Shown here piece by piece: positions 12,025-24,330 of a DNA stretch of 64,000 nt; position 1 is the first letter of the stretch; every line of letters starts with the position of its first letter. Below the pieces are notes generated by a model, which was not told the DNA's origin, made no database searches, and saw only the letters and a list, made by a program, of their open reading frames with translations. This stretch comes from Dryas octopetala (Eukaryota > Streptophyta > Magnoliopsida > Rosales > Rosaceae): NCBI GenBank assembly GCA_963921425.1, contig OY992832.1:5022001-5086000 (forward strand), written 5' to 3'. Made by a program: the position numbers and the translations under genes.

Positions 12025-12092
12025 AAGGAACGTCCTCCGCAAGGAACGTGCTTTGGAAGGAACGTCCTTTGGAAGGAACGTGCTTTGGAAGG
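12025..12092 (+). repeat. Four-copy 16-bp tandem repeat with ACGT cores
   Basis: Units of AAGGAACGTSCTTTGG repeat at exact 16-bp spacing. The first unit is divergent and a partial fifth follows. Each unit carries one ACGT core. The array lies about 620 bases upstream of the Smr-domain gene start. Confidence 0.85.
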
Positions 12093-12710
12093 AGAGGAAG
12101 AAATAAAAGGCCAAGTGGCCGAGTGGAGTGAGTGTGCCACTCAAAAGAACCACAGAGCCTCTGACTGTGCCAACTGCCAATAAGCAAAGTAGGAGAAAGG
12201 CGCCAAAAGCATGTTATTTGCTTTTGTTTCTTTCTTCTTGGTTTTTTTTTTTTTTTCTTTACTTTATTTTGTGTATTTTTATTTATTTTATTTGTATTAT
12301 TACCACTATTTTTTTCATTCACACAGTCACTCATAAAGTCATAAGTCATTTCATGTATTTAATTCTGTACCAGTGTCATAAAATCTTCACCATTTTTGTC
12401 TTGAAAAGCTCGTACTTTGATTTTCGGACTAAAAAGTTGAGATTCAATTCATTGTTCTCGTTTCAGTTTGACAAAACAGTGTCAGTCAGGAGCAGAAGCT
12501 CCAATCTTGAATCTCCTTTTGCGACTCCGATTTCAAACTGTTCCGAAACGCGGTTTCGAAGTCAGATTCTGTGAATTTGTAGTTGGTGTTTGTATGGGTT
12601 TGGCTGCATTCCAAATCGAAACCTAGAATTTGTTCAGGAAATCTGCTATTCTAATCAGTGCCAGTGTCAGTCTCCTTCCCTGAATTCATTTTGTTATTGA
12701 AATTTTAGGA

Positions 12711-13693
12711 ATGGAGGCGTGTAGTTCGAATGGTGCCTCAAAATTTGACGATGAGAAAGCGTTGAAGGGTTTGCTCGATGCGTTTGGGGATGCGTTTTCA
12801 CTCAAAGAAATAGCTTCTGCTTATTGCAAGGCTGGCAAGGACGCAGATTTGGCTGCTGAAACTCTGTCTCTATCGACCCTTAATGGCGAGGCAAAGGCAG
12901 GAGGTGAAGAATCTTCATCTTCACGATTATCTATCGGTAATATGGCTAAGAACCCATCTCAAGCAAATGGGAGCTCTAGAGCTTCGAAGCCGAAATATCG
13001 CCCAGTTTCAAGCGGCAGTGTTTCAAGCATCATAGGGAAACAGTATGTGAGGAAAACGCCATCGGAAAATGGATCTTGTAATGGAACCAAACCCTTGAAA
13101 CTGGACTCCAAGGTGTTGCCAATGCCCGAAAGTTGGGCGGAAAAGGCGGAAAATGCGGAGTCCAGTTCTTCAAGGAATGATCGTCTCCACCAGGATATGG
13201 AAGATTTTCTGTTCAGTATGCTTGGAGATGGATTCAAGCTAGAGAGGGATGTGATTCGACAAGTTCTGGGTAAAGTTTTCTTAGTGTTCCCATTTCGACC
13301 ATTTGCTATTTGTCTTGTTGTTTGGTTTATAAGTTAGCATGAACTATCAGTATCCGTAACATAAAATTTTTTTACTTGATTGTGGAAACTGTTAAGGCCG
13401 ATTCAAATCTTCTCTAGCATAACATGGATTTATTAATTTTGATCTATTCATTCATGTTGATTTTCTCAATTAGAGATGATATACCATGCTTATGGAACGC
13501 ACCTTTGAACACCTCGTTGGCCGTTTGAACGGAGAGCTAAATTTTGTATATGGATTGATGACTTCTTCAGGGTTTAGGCTTTAGGTTTTAACTCAGTTTT
13601 TTCTCATCCGGATGCAAGGTCTGGACGTCTTGTAGAGAGACGGGCACTATATATGTGTGTGTGTGTGTGTATTCCATATAGGCATGGTAAATG

Positions 13694-13725
<32 letters not shown>

Positions 13726-16700
13726 AAGTATTGTGCACATGCATGGTTTATGGGAGTTAAGACTGGGATGAAAGAATTTGAAGGGTAGAGGAGCACAGTT
13801 GGTTGAGAGAGCACAGATGAGAGTAAAAGTAGGAAACTGATTGAATTGTCGTAATTCTTAAATCTATTAATAGTTGCTTAAAACTAGTTGGATATGCTGT
13901 ATTTATGCGTCTAACAACAAAAAGAGTTAATAATATCAGTATGTAATGCAAAAAGGAATAAAATTGCCTCACAAACAAGTTTCCTGCCAATTGCTTCATT
14001 CTAAAGAAAAACACACAATTTAATTGGAAACTATCATAACTAGGGGAAAGAAGACCTGATTGGATATGCTTGAATTGGAATTTTTAGTTTTGAGTTTAGA
14101 GGCACAACAAATTGGGCTTTGAAAATTTTGATTGTAAGCAGCATGTCATTTGTTTCACAAATTTTATATGATGCATGCTCTCAAGAATCAAGATATGACT
14201 TGTTTGATGGTTGTAGATTTAAGATGACTACTATAATTTTCATTTGTAATTTGATTGGTGTTGCTGTGGTGTTTAAGAATTTTTTCCAGTGACCATAATG
14301 TATGAACACTGATCTGGGTTTATTTTGAAAATGCAGATAGTTGTGGATATGATATGGAAAAGGTAGACAAGATCAAGGCCTCTCTCTCTCTGTCCTTTGT
14401 ATATTATTCAATTTTCAAGTGACGGTCATATTTTAAAAACCAAGGATAGTATGGTTACTACCCCACTTCTGTTAGTTTTCTTCCTTTACTCTCATCTTCT
14501 TTCTCTCAACCAACCAACCCACCCACCCTCCTCACTCCAATTCAATTCTCTCTTTCCACCCCTGGCTCTCAAAGGCAATTTCTTGACAATTTTTGTGGCT
14601 TTTTTTTCATAGATTGTTTTCTTTCTTTCTTTCTTTTATAATACAATGTATTCACTAAAATAATTTCCTCAACGAAATTCATGTTATTTATCTCCTCCCT
14701 AATGTTATACTTTTTATTTTATCATCTGCTAAACATTAGCAAGATGCATTCACACATAAAGTACTTTGAAGCAATAACTCTTTTTTTTTTTTTTAATACC
14801 ACTCAGAGCATGGACAAACTAATTAAATTGTCAGCATCGTCGGATGAAAGGAACGAATTCGTCAGTAAATCCAGTGATAAGGTTAGTAACATTTCCAGGC
14901 ATTTAAGAGCGTAGTCCCAAGCAGGATTTTTGTGTTTTCTGATTTTCAATAATAACAAGTTAAAATGCTTCAATGATGTACACTCCAACTATATTTCTAA
15001 TGGGTGTACTGGAATGTTTTGTAGTCCTACTCTGTTAAAGAATTGTTCTGATTATTTAGTACACAGCATAGGTTTTCTTGTTTTTTTTTTTTTTTTGTTT
15101 GTATGCAATCATCTACTTGCCTTACATGATTATAACTCTTCTTGTTGATGTAAGAGAGAAAATTAGCTCCTTGTCTCTTGGGTCCATGGTGAAAGAGTGG
15201 GATGAATTTGCTTGGTTTGGGTTTGATTTTTATCCAACGTGTGGAGCAACTTAGCAATTGCTACTTTGGTATCTATCTTTCCTTTTTATCTTATTTGAGA
15301 TTGTTATCCAGTCTGCAGGTTTGTGTCTGAAATCTGAAGTATCTTCTCAGAGAAAGTACATCAACTCTATTGAAGGGTATTTTTCTTCCTCACTTTTGTT
15401 ACAGTTCTAAGTATATTATATTTATGTTACTTTTTTGAAGACGGGAAGGGGGAAGAGGAGGATGTTTAGGAAATATTAGGGTTTAGTGAACATTCTGCTG
15501 TCAGGACTTTCTCTGTTGGGGAATGTTAGCTTATCCCATCAACCAGTCTGATTTGTCTATACTCATCTTCATGCAGTAACGGAGACAGGGCTTCAAATAC
15601 AAATGGAGTAGAACTTAATGGACAACAAAAGGTGAGAAACAATCTCCAGAAGGAAGTTCTGACTGCTTTGTTTAATGCTCCTGAGAGACCAGAGGGGCTA
15701 CCAAGAAGATCTGTAAAGGCAGTGAAGATATATGGAGCATATGGACATCTAGTGGTTGAACCTCCAAAAGATTCCATTTCAGAGTGCAAGACAACGGTGG
15801 TGTGTCAACAGCATCAAAGCGAGGATGGTATGCACCCTTTTTTATATATGGGGGAAACTTCATCTCCCTAGTATCCTTTATGGAGGGGAATGTGGGATCA
15901 GTTTGTATGGTAAATGCTAAACTGCTCTTAGTAATTGATTCACTTCCCACAAAATCTAGATTAATCCTAAATTTTGACTTATTGAGGCACTAGTTAATTT
16001 CAATGTGTGGTTTGCTCGTGTCAATTTCTCTGTCAATTTTATGTGTATGTTTGGATTTTCCTTCATACATGAAGTGTGCTAGAATTGCAGATGCAGATGA
16101 TGAAGATAGCTACCAGGTTCTCCGTAAAGCTGTGAAGGAGTATCGAAGTACGATGAAGGAATATTACCAGGCTGTATGTGTCTTTTTCAATTTTATGGCT
16201 TATGTTATGTGTAATTATATGAAAATATAAAACAGGCAGAGTAGTTTCTCTTGGCAGCTTAAAATTTCACACTATGGCTTAAGTATACCAATTTTCTTTT
16301 GTTAGGCTGTAGACGCATTTTCTAAGGGCGATCGTGTTCGAGCAGGCATACTTCTAGAACGGGTAAAGTTTTCATCTTACTGTTATGAAGTGATTGGATA
16401 TGAATAATCTTCCTATCAGGAAAAAAAGAGCATCTCGCAACTATATTGCAAAAATAGATTTAAGAACGCTCTTCATTTTAGGGTTTAGCTTTGTCATTTC
16501 ACCTGCTAAACAAACGAAAGCTGATTTCCTCTTGTAATTTGAGTGCCCCTTTATACGTCATTATGTGTCTCACAAAATGATGATTTATTGTCAGTAGCAT
16601 GTTTAGATTTTTAACTTTTAACATAGAATTAAGGTACTGGAACAGACATCAAATGTCAAACGCATAGACACAAATTTGATACAGCTACTTGTAGTCACAA

Positions 16701-17833
16701 GTTCTTCGGTAGATACTAGAAAATTTATATATATGAGTTGGCAGGAACAAAGTAGATGACTATAAATTTCAAAATTTGAGTTGTTGCTTTAACTTCTGGT
16801 GAATTTAAATGTTGGCTCGATGGGCTTTGTGAGGCTGTGATTAGTATTATCTGAGTTTACCTGATAATCAGATATTTAGCACTGTGTGATTTGTTTCTTT
16901 TCAAATGTTAGTTTCTTGTATGGCTCATATTGGTTCCATTCTTAGTATTGTTGGAATCAAACTACACAAGTTTGTCCAGAAATCCCCTGGCCCCATAACC
17001 CAAGCGGTCTTGCATGTGAACTGAACTAGTTTGACCTGGGTTATCTTTTTGGATCTATTCTCACATTAGAAATTTTAAAGTGAAATAGATGAACAAAAAT
17101 CGACAAATCTGTAGTTTGAATTCTTGAGGATGACAAACCTAACTTACCCTAATTTTTTTCCCCTTGTGGAATCCCTTGCTTGATAAATTTATGACTTCTA
17201 TTGTACTATGGCATGGCAGGGACAATTTTTCCACAATAAGGCATGCGAAGCAGATGAGGAGTTGAATAACATGATTGTTAAAACTAGGTTAGCATCATTT
17301 TTGTTGAAATTTTGTGGTGTATAGGGTCCCACATTGTTAATGTTTTTCTTTTATGTTGTTCCTTGTCAGAGATGTTGAGGCACAAGATGAAATAGTGATT
17401 GACTTGCATGAACGTGGTACCAAGGAGGCAATACGTCTTTTGAAGTGTCATCTATCTTCATTTGCTGGTATCTCATGTAAGTGATTGTTCTTATGTTCCT
17501 ATCATTCTTGTTACTTGTTTCCATGTCAATTGAAAGGGTCTGTTTTTATCCTTCTCGTCAGCAATCAAGCATCTTAAGGCCATCATTGATAAAAATGAGG
17601 AAGACATCTCAAAAGGATCGCGTAGACGATTATCGGTAAGAGTGATTCATCATTACTTGCTGCATAAGTTTTAAGAATGCTTTGTAACTTAATGTTTGTA
17701 TTTTCCATTTACACAGGTTTTGAAGCTACTAGAAGAAGAATCGATCAAGTGGGTTGAAGGAGAAAATGCTGGAACAATACTAATCCAGTTGGACAGTATT
17801 AACCGAAAACGCTTAACTTTTAACAAAAAGTAA
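12711..17833 (+). CDS. Smr (MutS2-related) domain protein with DUF1771, At5g58720-like
   Basis: Eleven exons (12711-13269, 14337-14362, 14807-14881, 15312-15376, 15577-15827, 16091-16173, 16306-16362, 17220-17287, 17370-17476, 17562-17635, 17717-17833) join in phase to 493 residues. Residues about 15-50 resemble a UBA/CUE helix bundle (LLDAFGDAFSLKEIASAYC). A Ser-rich linker with a PAM2-like region follows. DUF1771 covers about 330-395 (YQVLRKAVKEY to GQFFHNKACEADEEL). The Smr domain begins near 400 with IVIDLHERGTKEAI. The usual GxG-type loop that follows the second strand is replaced by a charged DKNEEDISKGSRRR segment, so nuclease activity is doubtful. Family members are named after interaction with PRL1 or silencing suppressors, but function is not settled. 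The large first intron carries complementary TG and CA runs. Confidence 0.85.
13654..13722. repeat. Complementary TG and CA microsatellites in intron 1 (hairpin potential)
   Basis: A TG run at about 13654-13670 and a CA run at about 13693-13722 are separated by only some 22 bases. They are reverse complements, so the transcript could fold into a stem. Confidence 0.85.
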
Positions 17834-18296
17834 CATGCAGTTCTTGAAGAATTATAAAGTTTGTTTCTGAAAAGGGTGCTCATTTTTTGAGAGAAATTAA
17901 TAGATTAATTATCAACTATCAAATAGTTGATTAAGATAAACAATTGAAAGGTTGCACAAGAGAAAAGTAGTAAATTCTTGAAAGAAAAACAAAGAGTGAA
18001 GCTTGGTAGAAATGTGTGGCTCTTACAATGTAATGACTGGTGTTATAAAATTTGCATATTTTCTTTGAGTGGAGGATAATTTTTCTTTTCTTATTTTGTT
18101 TTGATTGTTTCATAATATCTTCATAATGGCTACTGTTCGCCTCTCAAACTCTCAATTCCAAAATATTTGTTATTGGAAAAGATCACTCTCTGATGATGCC
18201 AATAACCGGTGCAATTCATATAATCTAACAAAAAGACCTATAGACCAAATAGCCTTAATGGCCTGATTGACTCGCAAGAAATCAAAGGTTTATGAT

Positions 18297-18320
18297 TTTT
18301 TTTTTTTTTTTTGGACTAGA
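18297..18320 (-). mobile_element. Micro-retroinsertion (poly-T then GGACTAGA) with 18-bp target repeats
   Basis: Direct repeats AAATCAAAGGTTTATGAT at 18279-18296 and 18321-18338 flank sixteen T and GGACTAGA. On the minus strand this reads TCTAGTCC then poly(A). Confidence 0.65.
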
Positions 18321-18786
18321 AAATCAAAGGTTTATGATAATTGGTCCTTATAAATACTTCTAATCTTTGTTTTTACTCCTGAACTTTGTTAAAATAGAAA
18401 TGTTGGCTTTAGATAATTTTAAGGATGGTGTTCCTCAAAAGAAAAGAGAGAGAGAACTATTTACCAAAAAAATGAAGAGGAGAGAACTCAGAGGGCTCAG
18501 GCCCACTTTAAAACCCTTTTGTGCCCCTAATCCCAATCTACACAACTATCGCCTATTGGGCCCAAAAGACTGGACCGATGCCCAGCCTTCAGAATATGAA
18601 TATCATGCGGTGGGACCTACGATAGAGGAATCAATCTTAGAGAGAAATCAACGGTGAGAGATGGTATGGAAGTCCTCCATGATTCCTCAGCCAGAAGCAA
18701 GCAATGAAGCATACATACGCCCACAAGCCCACTCCGTCTTCTAGGTCTTTCTGTGGCCATTCTCTAATATAAGCTACTTCAAAAGC

Positions 18787-18828
<42 letters not shown>
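18787..18828. repeat. CT microsatellite in the GRXS17 leader
   Basis: About 20 CT units end some 40 bases before the GRXS17 ATG. Pyrimidine-rich CT runs near transcription starts are common in plant promoters and leaders. Confidence 0.9.
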
Positions 18829-18831
<3 letters not shown>

Positions 18832-18869
18832 GCTCTGTGTGGGTTTTAGAATTGAGGAGTCTGTCATCA

Positions 18870-20986
18870 ATGGGTGGGTCGGTGAAGGATGTGCAATCCA
18901 AGACGGAGCTTGATAACCTGGTTCGCAGTGGTGCACCTGTTATTCTGCACTTCTGGGCCTCGTGGTGTGAGGCTTCCAAGCACATGGACGAGGTCTTTGC
19001 CCACCTCTCTACTGATTTTCCTCATGCCCATTTCTTAAGGGTACGTTTCCTTCTCCTCTCTAACCCCATCTTTTTTATTACATTCGTGTATGCGTGTGTG
19101 TGTGTGTGTGTTTGTTTGTTTTTTTTTTTTTTTTTGTATAATTTAATCTCATTTTTTGTATAATTTAATCTCATTCGTGTAGGTTGAGGCTGAAGAACAG
19201 CCTGAGATATCTGAGGCGTATTCGGTTTCTGCTGTACCCTACTTTGTCTTTGCCAAGGTATGTTTATTGGGTATAGACTCGTTTTCTTGGTGATTTGGTG
19301 TTGCCACTTTTATTAGGTTGTTTGATGTGAGAATATGTTATATTTACCATTAAAATTCAATAACAAAGTTTTGTATTTACTCTAATATGTTGTGTATAAT
19401 TTCGGGTATTTAGTTTGCAATCCACTTTGATTATGATGATAAAACTTGGACTATAGTGTGAACAGTAGATATTGAAAGAAAACTTATGGTATACCTTTAT
19501 CAATTCGAATGACTATCCAACCCAATAGTGATTTACTTGATCTGAGAGAATTTGGGAAAATGATTTTGTTACTGTGAACATGGGGAAATTATTTTATAGT
19601 GCAACTTTAGGAGTTTATGTAACATGTGCTCTGTGTACATGGGAAAATAATCACTCCTGTTACTGTGAGATATTTGTCACAGAATGATTGTGTACATGTC
19701 ATATTGTTCTTACTAAAAATTCTCCTTATGTATTGATATCCTTTCTTTGTCAGGATGGTAAGATCGCTGATACATTGGAAGGTGCGGATCCGTCTAGTTT
19801 GGCCAATAAAGTTTCTAGGGTTGCTGGGTCAGTTAACCCTGGAGAGCCTGCCGCTCCTGCCAGCCTTGGGATGGCCGCTGGAGCCTCTATCCTTGAAACA
19901 GTTAAAGAGTTAGCAAAAGAAAATGGGTCTTCCAAGGTGCAAATTCAAGTGCAAACTGGCTCTGGTGATGCCTTGAAAAGGCGGCTGCAGCAGCTGACTG
20001 AATCTTATCCAATCATGCTTTTCATGAAGGGAAGCCCTGAAGAGCCCAAATGTGGATTTAGCCAAAAAGTTGTAAACATCTTGAAGGAAGAGAAGGTCAA
20101 ATTTGGAAGTTTTGATATTCTATCAGACAATGAAGTTAGAGAGGGGTTAAAGAAGTATTCTAACTGGCCAACATTTCCTCAGCTTTACTGCAAAGGGGAG
20201 CTTCTTGGTGGGTGTGACATAGCAATTTCAATGCATGAGAGTGGTGAATTAAAGGAAGTTTTTAGAGACCATGGAATTGATACTATTGATTCTGATGGGG
20301 CCAAAGTGACTGAAGCTGGAAGCGGAAAGGGTGGAATATCAGCATCTACTGGCTTGAGTGAAACTCTAACCTCTCGACTTGAAAGCCTGATTAGTTCAAG
20401 CTCAGTTATGCTGTTTATGAAGGGAAAACCAGATGAACCCAAGTGTGGTTTCAGCCGGAAGGTAGTTGATATCCTTGCGCAAGAAAAAGTGGACTTTGAG
20501 AGTTTTGATATTCTTTCTGATGAGGAAGTCCGTCAAGGGCTCAAAGTTTATTCAAACTGGTCCAGCTATCCTCAACTGTATATCAAGGGTGAACTTATTG
20601 GTGGGTCAGACATTGTGTTGGAGATGCAGAAAAGTGGGGAACTTAAAAAGGTTTTAGGAGAGAAAGGGATTGTTCAGAGAGATACTCTTGAAGATCGATT
20701 AAGGAAATTGATTACTTCTTCACCAGTGATGCTCTTCATGAAGGGTACATCTGATGCACCCAAATGTGGTTTTAGTTCCAAAGTCGTTAACGCCCTTAGA
20801 GAAGAGGGTGTGGGTTTCGGGTCCTTTGATATTTTAACTGATGAGGATGTGAGGCAGGGGCTTAAAGTCTTCTCAAACTGGCCAACCTTTCCTCAGCTTT
20901 ATTACAAAGGCGAGTTGATAGGAGGTTGCGATATTATAATAGAGCTGAAAAACAATGGAGAGCTTAAATCTACCCTGACAGAGTGA
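18870..20986 (+). CDS. GRXS17: Monothiol glutaredoxin S17 (Trx-like domain plus three Grx domains)
   Basis: Three exons (18870-19040, 19183-19257, 19754-20986) give 492 residues, close to the 488 of the Arabidopsis protein. Residues 1-105 are a thioredoxin-like domain with WASWCEAS in place of a WCGPC site. Three monothiol glutaredoxin domains follow. Each has the PKCGFS active site, with Cys near residues 182, 312 and 420, and the glutathione-binding segments SNWPTFPQLY and GG(C/S)DI. This is the plant-specific multidomain PICOT-type protein of cytosol and nucleus. It binds Fe-S clusters through CGFS plus glutathione and is linked to Fe-S protein maturation, heat tolerance and meristem redox control. 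The ATG was chosen because MGGSVKDVQSK is the family N-terminus. The three Grx domains in one exon reflect internal duplication. No breaks are seen. Confidence 0.96.
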
Positions 20987-21724
20987 ATAAATGGTCTGGT
21001 TTTATCAAATAATCTCGGGAAAACTTGAACTCAATTTTTATTCTGATGTGTTGAAGTATCTGCTGACATTATACTCGTTCCAAAGTTTGCTTTAGATACT
21101 ACTTATTATACACCTTCATATGTATGCTTGAAAACTTGGGATTATTTCTGATGAGTCTAAGCAATATTATGAAGTTTATCTGCTGATACTTGGTTATTTC
21201 TCTAAATGGAAATCTGAAGCGGAGCGTGTTGCCATAGATTAACCCTAGATAAATATAAGTTGCATCTGTGCATTGTCTGTTGGAGATTTGTTGAATGATG
21301 TGATGTCTAACGAAATTACATATAAACTGTAATGACCTGGTTCTTCACACGTTTAATAGATTGGTATTTCCTGCAATGTGTACCGTCTATTACATATAAA
21401 CTGTCATGGGGATTGAATATATTACTTTCTTAATCTGATGGGGATCACATTTAGACATTATGGGGGCACAACAGAAATCAAATCCTTAAATTTTCGTCCA
21501 CAAAAGCAATCTTAAAAACTTACAAATTTGCAAAGGGAAATTGATTCATTGAATCACAGTACAATCTCATAGTTCTAAGCATATCTTTGCCCGAATGAGC
21601 GATTCATTTTCAAGTTTATTATGACTGAGATTGTTCTAAGCATGTCCTTGTCCATATGAGCGATTGTGCGTTCACAAGTTCATTATGACTGAAACAGAAA
21701 AAACAAGACATTGGGGTATCAAAA
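20987..21724. other. Convergent 3' flanks of GRXS17 and the PPR gene
   Basis: AT-rich, no gene. It includes a diverged tandem copy of about 60 bases: GTTCTAAGCAT to TTATGACTGA, beginning near 21572 and again near 21633. Confidence 0.6.
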
Positions 21725-23528
21725 CTAGCTTTGCCTCATGGCAAGGATGTTCTTTGTTTCATTGTCATCGTCTATTTTATCAGCTTTCATTCGGTCCACA
21801 AGACTATCTACTTCTTTACCGCTTCTTATATATGCCTTTAACAAGGCATGATACGTCTGCCTGTTTACTGGGATGACATTCCTCAATGACCCAACAAAAG
21901 CTTCCACATCTTCAACACTGCCTTCATCACCAAGCCAACTCAATATGCTTGTGGTGACTCTTAGGTTAGGCTTCCATCTCTTCTCTGCACACAGACAGAG
22001 AGCAGCCTTCATGCACTCAAAAGCTTTCACCATCTCACCCTTACCGACATATCCGGCAGCCACTATTTCCCAACTTTTAGGGGCGGTTACTTTTCCTTTC
22101 TCCATCAAGTCTTCAAGCAGTGCTTCTGCTCTCTCATACAATCCCTTCACTGAATACCCTATAATGACTGTTTGTGGCACTCGGAAATCATAACAGTTTC
22201 CAGATGATTCCCACTCCTTCACTACCTTCTCAGCTTCTTCGAGCTCGCCAAGCCTCACCAGAGATGCCAACATGCTGATATAATCCCTGTTTATGCATCT
22301 CTTACAATCACTCTTCTCCAGACCCCATAACCTCAAAACTTCATCCGTCTTCCCCAGATTCACATAGAGTGAGATCAAAAAATTGTAGCCAAGCCCATCT
22401 TTCTTATCCAACCTCTCCTCCGACTTCTTCAAGGCATTAACTGCCTTGTTGGTTTGGCCTGCTTTTATATAAAAATTGGCAACGACAGCATAAGTGTTCC
22501 AGTCCAAGACAATGTGAGACTGGCCCTCCATCTCTCTCAAAACCTTTTCCATCCCTTCAAGATCAGACCTCACACCATAAGAATTGATGCAGATTCTGTA
22601 GCTGAAGTTGTCAGGAGGGACATTGTTCTCCTTCATCTCAGCCAGCACACCAGGGACATTCTCATGCTGGCCAACATTTGTATACAAACACATGATGTCA
22701 TTGTAAGTAAGAGGCGAAGAAGCAAAGCCCATCTCCTTCATTTTGCACAAATGAGTGAGAGACTTATCCGTTTGGCGCTGCCGGACATAGCAATTTAAAA
22801 GAGCACCATATGTCTTCAAATTCTTATCTTGCTCCTTCAAATTGTTGAAATATTCTTCTGCGGAAACAAGCCCGCGAACCCTGCCAATCAAGTCAAGCTG
22901 CACTGCATGCTCACTCGACGAAAATATGCATACACCCTTTTGCTTCATCCACTCAGAAATCTGCAACCCATAAAACAACATTAAAAAAACAGAAGATTTC
23001 CAATTACTTGTAATGTAAACAAACACATTAACTATAAAACCCTCGTATCATTTCAAATTCATTCCAAAACCAGTAAGCTCAACCAATACTAAAGTGGACT
23101 CCACAAGACCAAACCAAGCAGACCTGTGATGCAATTATTGCCCAAAATTATCCCTACCCAGCCAATAAAATTACCACCCAATACTTGCCCACAGTCACGG
23201 TCTCACGCCATTAATTTGTTGCTTCTTTTTATTTTCTGAGCAACCAAACTTGGGGGCTAATGCAAATAAAGAGAAAAAGATTCAAAACCTGGAGGGCTTG
23301 GGAGAAGCGCTTACGCTTGCGAAGGTCGTGAATGATGCGCTGAAGCTCGGCGACTCGTACCTTGTTCCCCTTGTAAACCCAGTTGTCGAGCTCTGACACC
23401 ACGCTTAAGCTATTCCCGAGCGGACTGATTTTGGAGTAGAGAGTCGGCTTCTTGCTCCTGCTCGTGTAGTAGGACCTGCTCGCGATCGCATTTCGGATTA
23501 AGGTTTTGGCCAAGAGTTTCGGATCCAT
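21725..23528 (-). CDS. P-class pentatricopeptide repeat protein, probably mitochondrial
   Basis: Two exons on the minus strand, 23289-23528 and 21725-22960, join in phase to 491 residues. The N-terminus MDPKLLAKTLIRNAIASRSYYTSRSKK is basic and Ser-rich without acidic residues past the third, as in mitochondrial targeting peptides. About ten degenerate 35-residue PPR units follow, such as LKTYGALLNCYVRQRQTDKS, SPLTYNDIMCLYTNVGQHEN and DWNTYAVVANFYIKAGQTNK. No E, DYW or Smr tail is present, so it is P-class. The family binds organelle RNA in sequence-specific fashion. It belongs with At2g20710/At4g21705-type proteins, whose targets are mostly unknown. The single intron after the leader region is typical of this subgroup. 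It is convergent with GRXS17. The frame is intact. Confidence 0.88.
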
Positions 23529-24330
23529 GATTATGGAGTTGCGAGAGAATCAGAGGAACCAAATGAAGGGTTTACAGACTTACAGTTTCAGAAATTGGGC
23601 TGTTAAGCATGGGCTTGGAGATGAGTTTGAGACTTGACCGTAGATGGGCTTTGGTTACTTCCTACTGCGAGTGGGAAGCGACTTTTTTTTTTTTTTGGTC
23701 TAGAAAATAAGACCCATTTTTAGTATTATGTCCAAGAGAGAAACTCCTAAATGTATCAAAACTCCTTTCTCTTATCACTGGAGACATGTAAGTTTTTCTC
23801 TATATCTGATATGTATTACTGTATTAGATAATGATTGGTTGGTATGCACATGCAACCTTTGTTGAAAACTTGTATAAATTGTCCCAAGGGTAAAAGTGTA
23901 AAACACGAGTGATAATAAACTTAGTCGCTAAAGATCAAACTTTTGTGGGCGAAAACATTCAATTGTGTACTTTATATGTGTAGTATACAGGTTGAGACAA
24001 ATAACCTGTTTTTTTTCTTCTATTAATTTGGATGAATATTCAATTTGACTTCAATTTTTTTGAATTTTTTTTCTATGAAAATGCGCATAATGTTTAGTGA
24101 AATGACTCAAAAAGATATTTCATAAGTTAAGAGAAGGCTAAGACCTCAGTCCCTATGTTCAATTTCATAAGCTTTTTTATCATATCAGAAATGTGTATGC
24201 TTAAACCTTTTTGTTGAAGTGAGTTGTTTGTGGATTCATATTTTGGTGATGCCAAAAATAACAAATCTAGGGGGAAAACACAAAGCATATGCAAGATTGA
24301 AAAGACAGACCCAACTCTCTCACAATCTAA
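23529..24330. other. Intergenic: PPR promoter and HsfB 3' flank
   Basis: No gene is seen. A poly(T)-GGTCTAG tract at about 23683-23705 resembles the micro-insertions elsewhere in the window but lacks clear flanking repeats. The remainder is AT-rich. Confidence 0.55.

Larger units (their letters stand above)
11137..12710. other. Intergenic: GRP upstream and Smr gene promoter/leader
   Basis: No gene is seen. It contains a poly(A) micro-insertion (11626-11647), a four-copy 16-bp ACGT repeat (12025-12088) and a CT/T-rich leader approaching the ATG at 12711. The frame at 12128-12574 lies in this leader and has no recognisable domain. Confidence 0.6.
17834..18869. other. Intergenic: Smr gene 3' flank and GRXS17 promoter/leader
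   Basis: No gene is seen. It contains a poly(T) micro-insertion (18297-18320) and a CT microsatellite in the likely GRXS17 leader. The frame at 18367-18657 is not recognisable. Confidence 0.6.

Noticed and set aside
16975-17050. GC-richer patch in an Smr gene intron resembling a tRNA
   Set aside because: No paired acceptor stem or B box was found.
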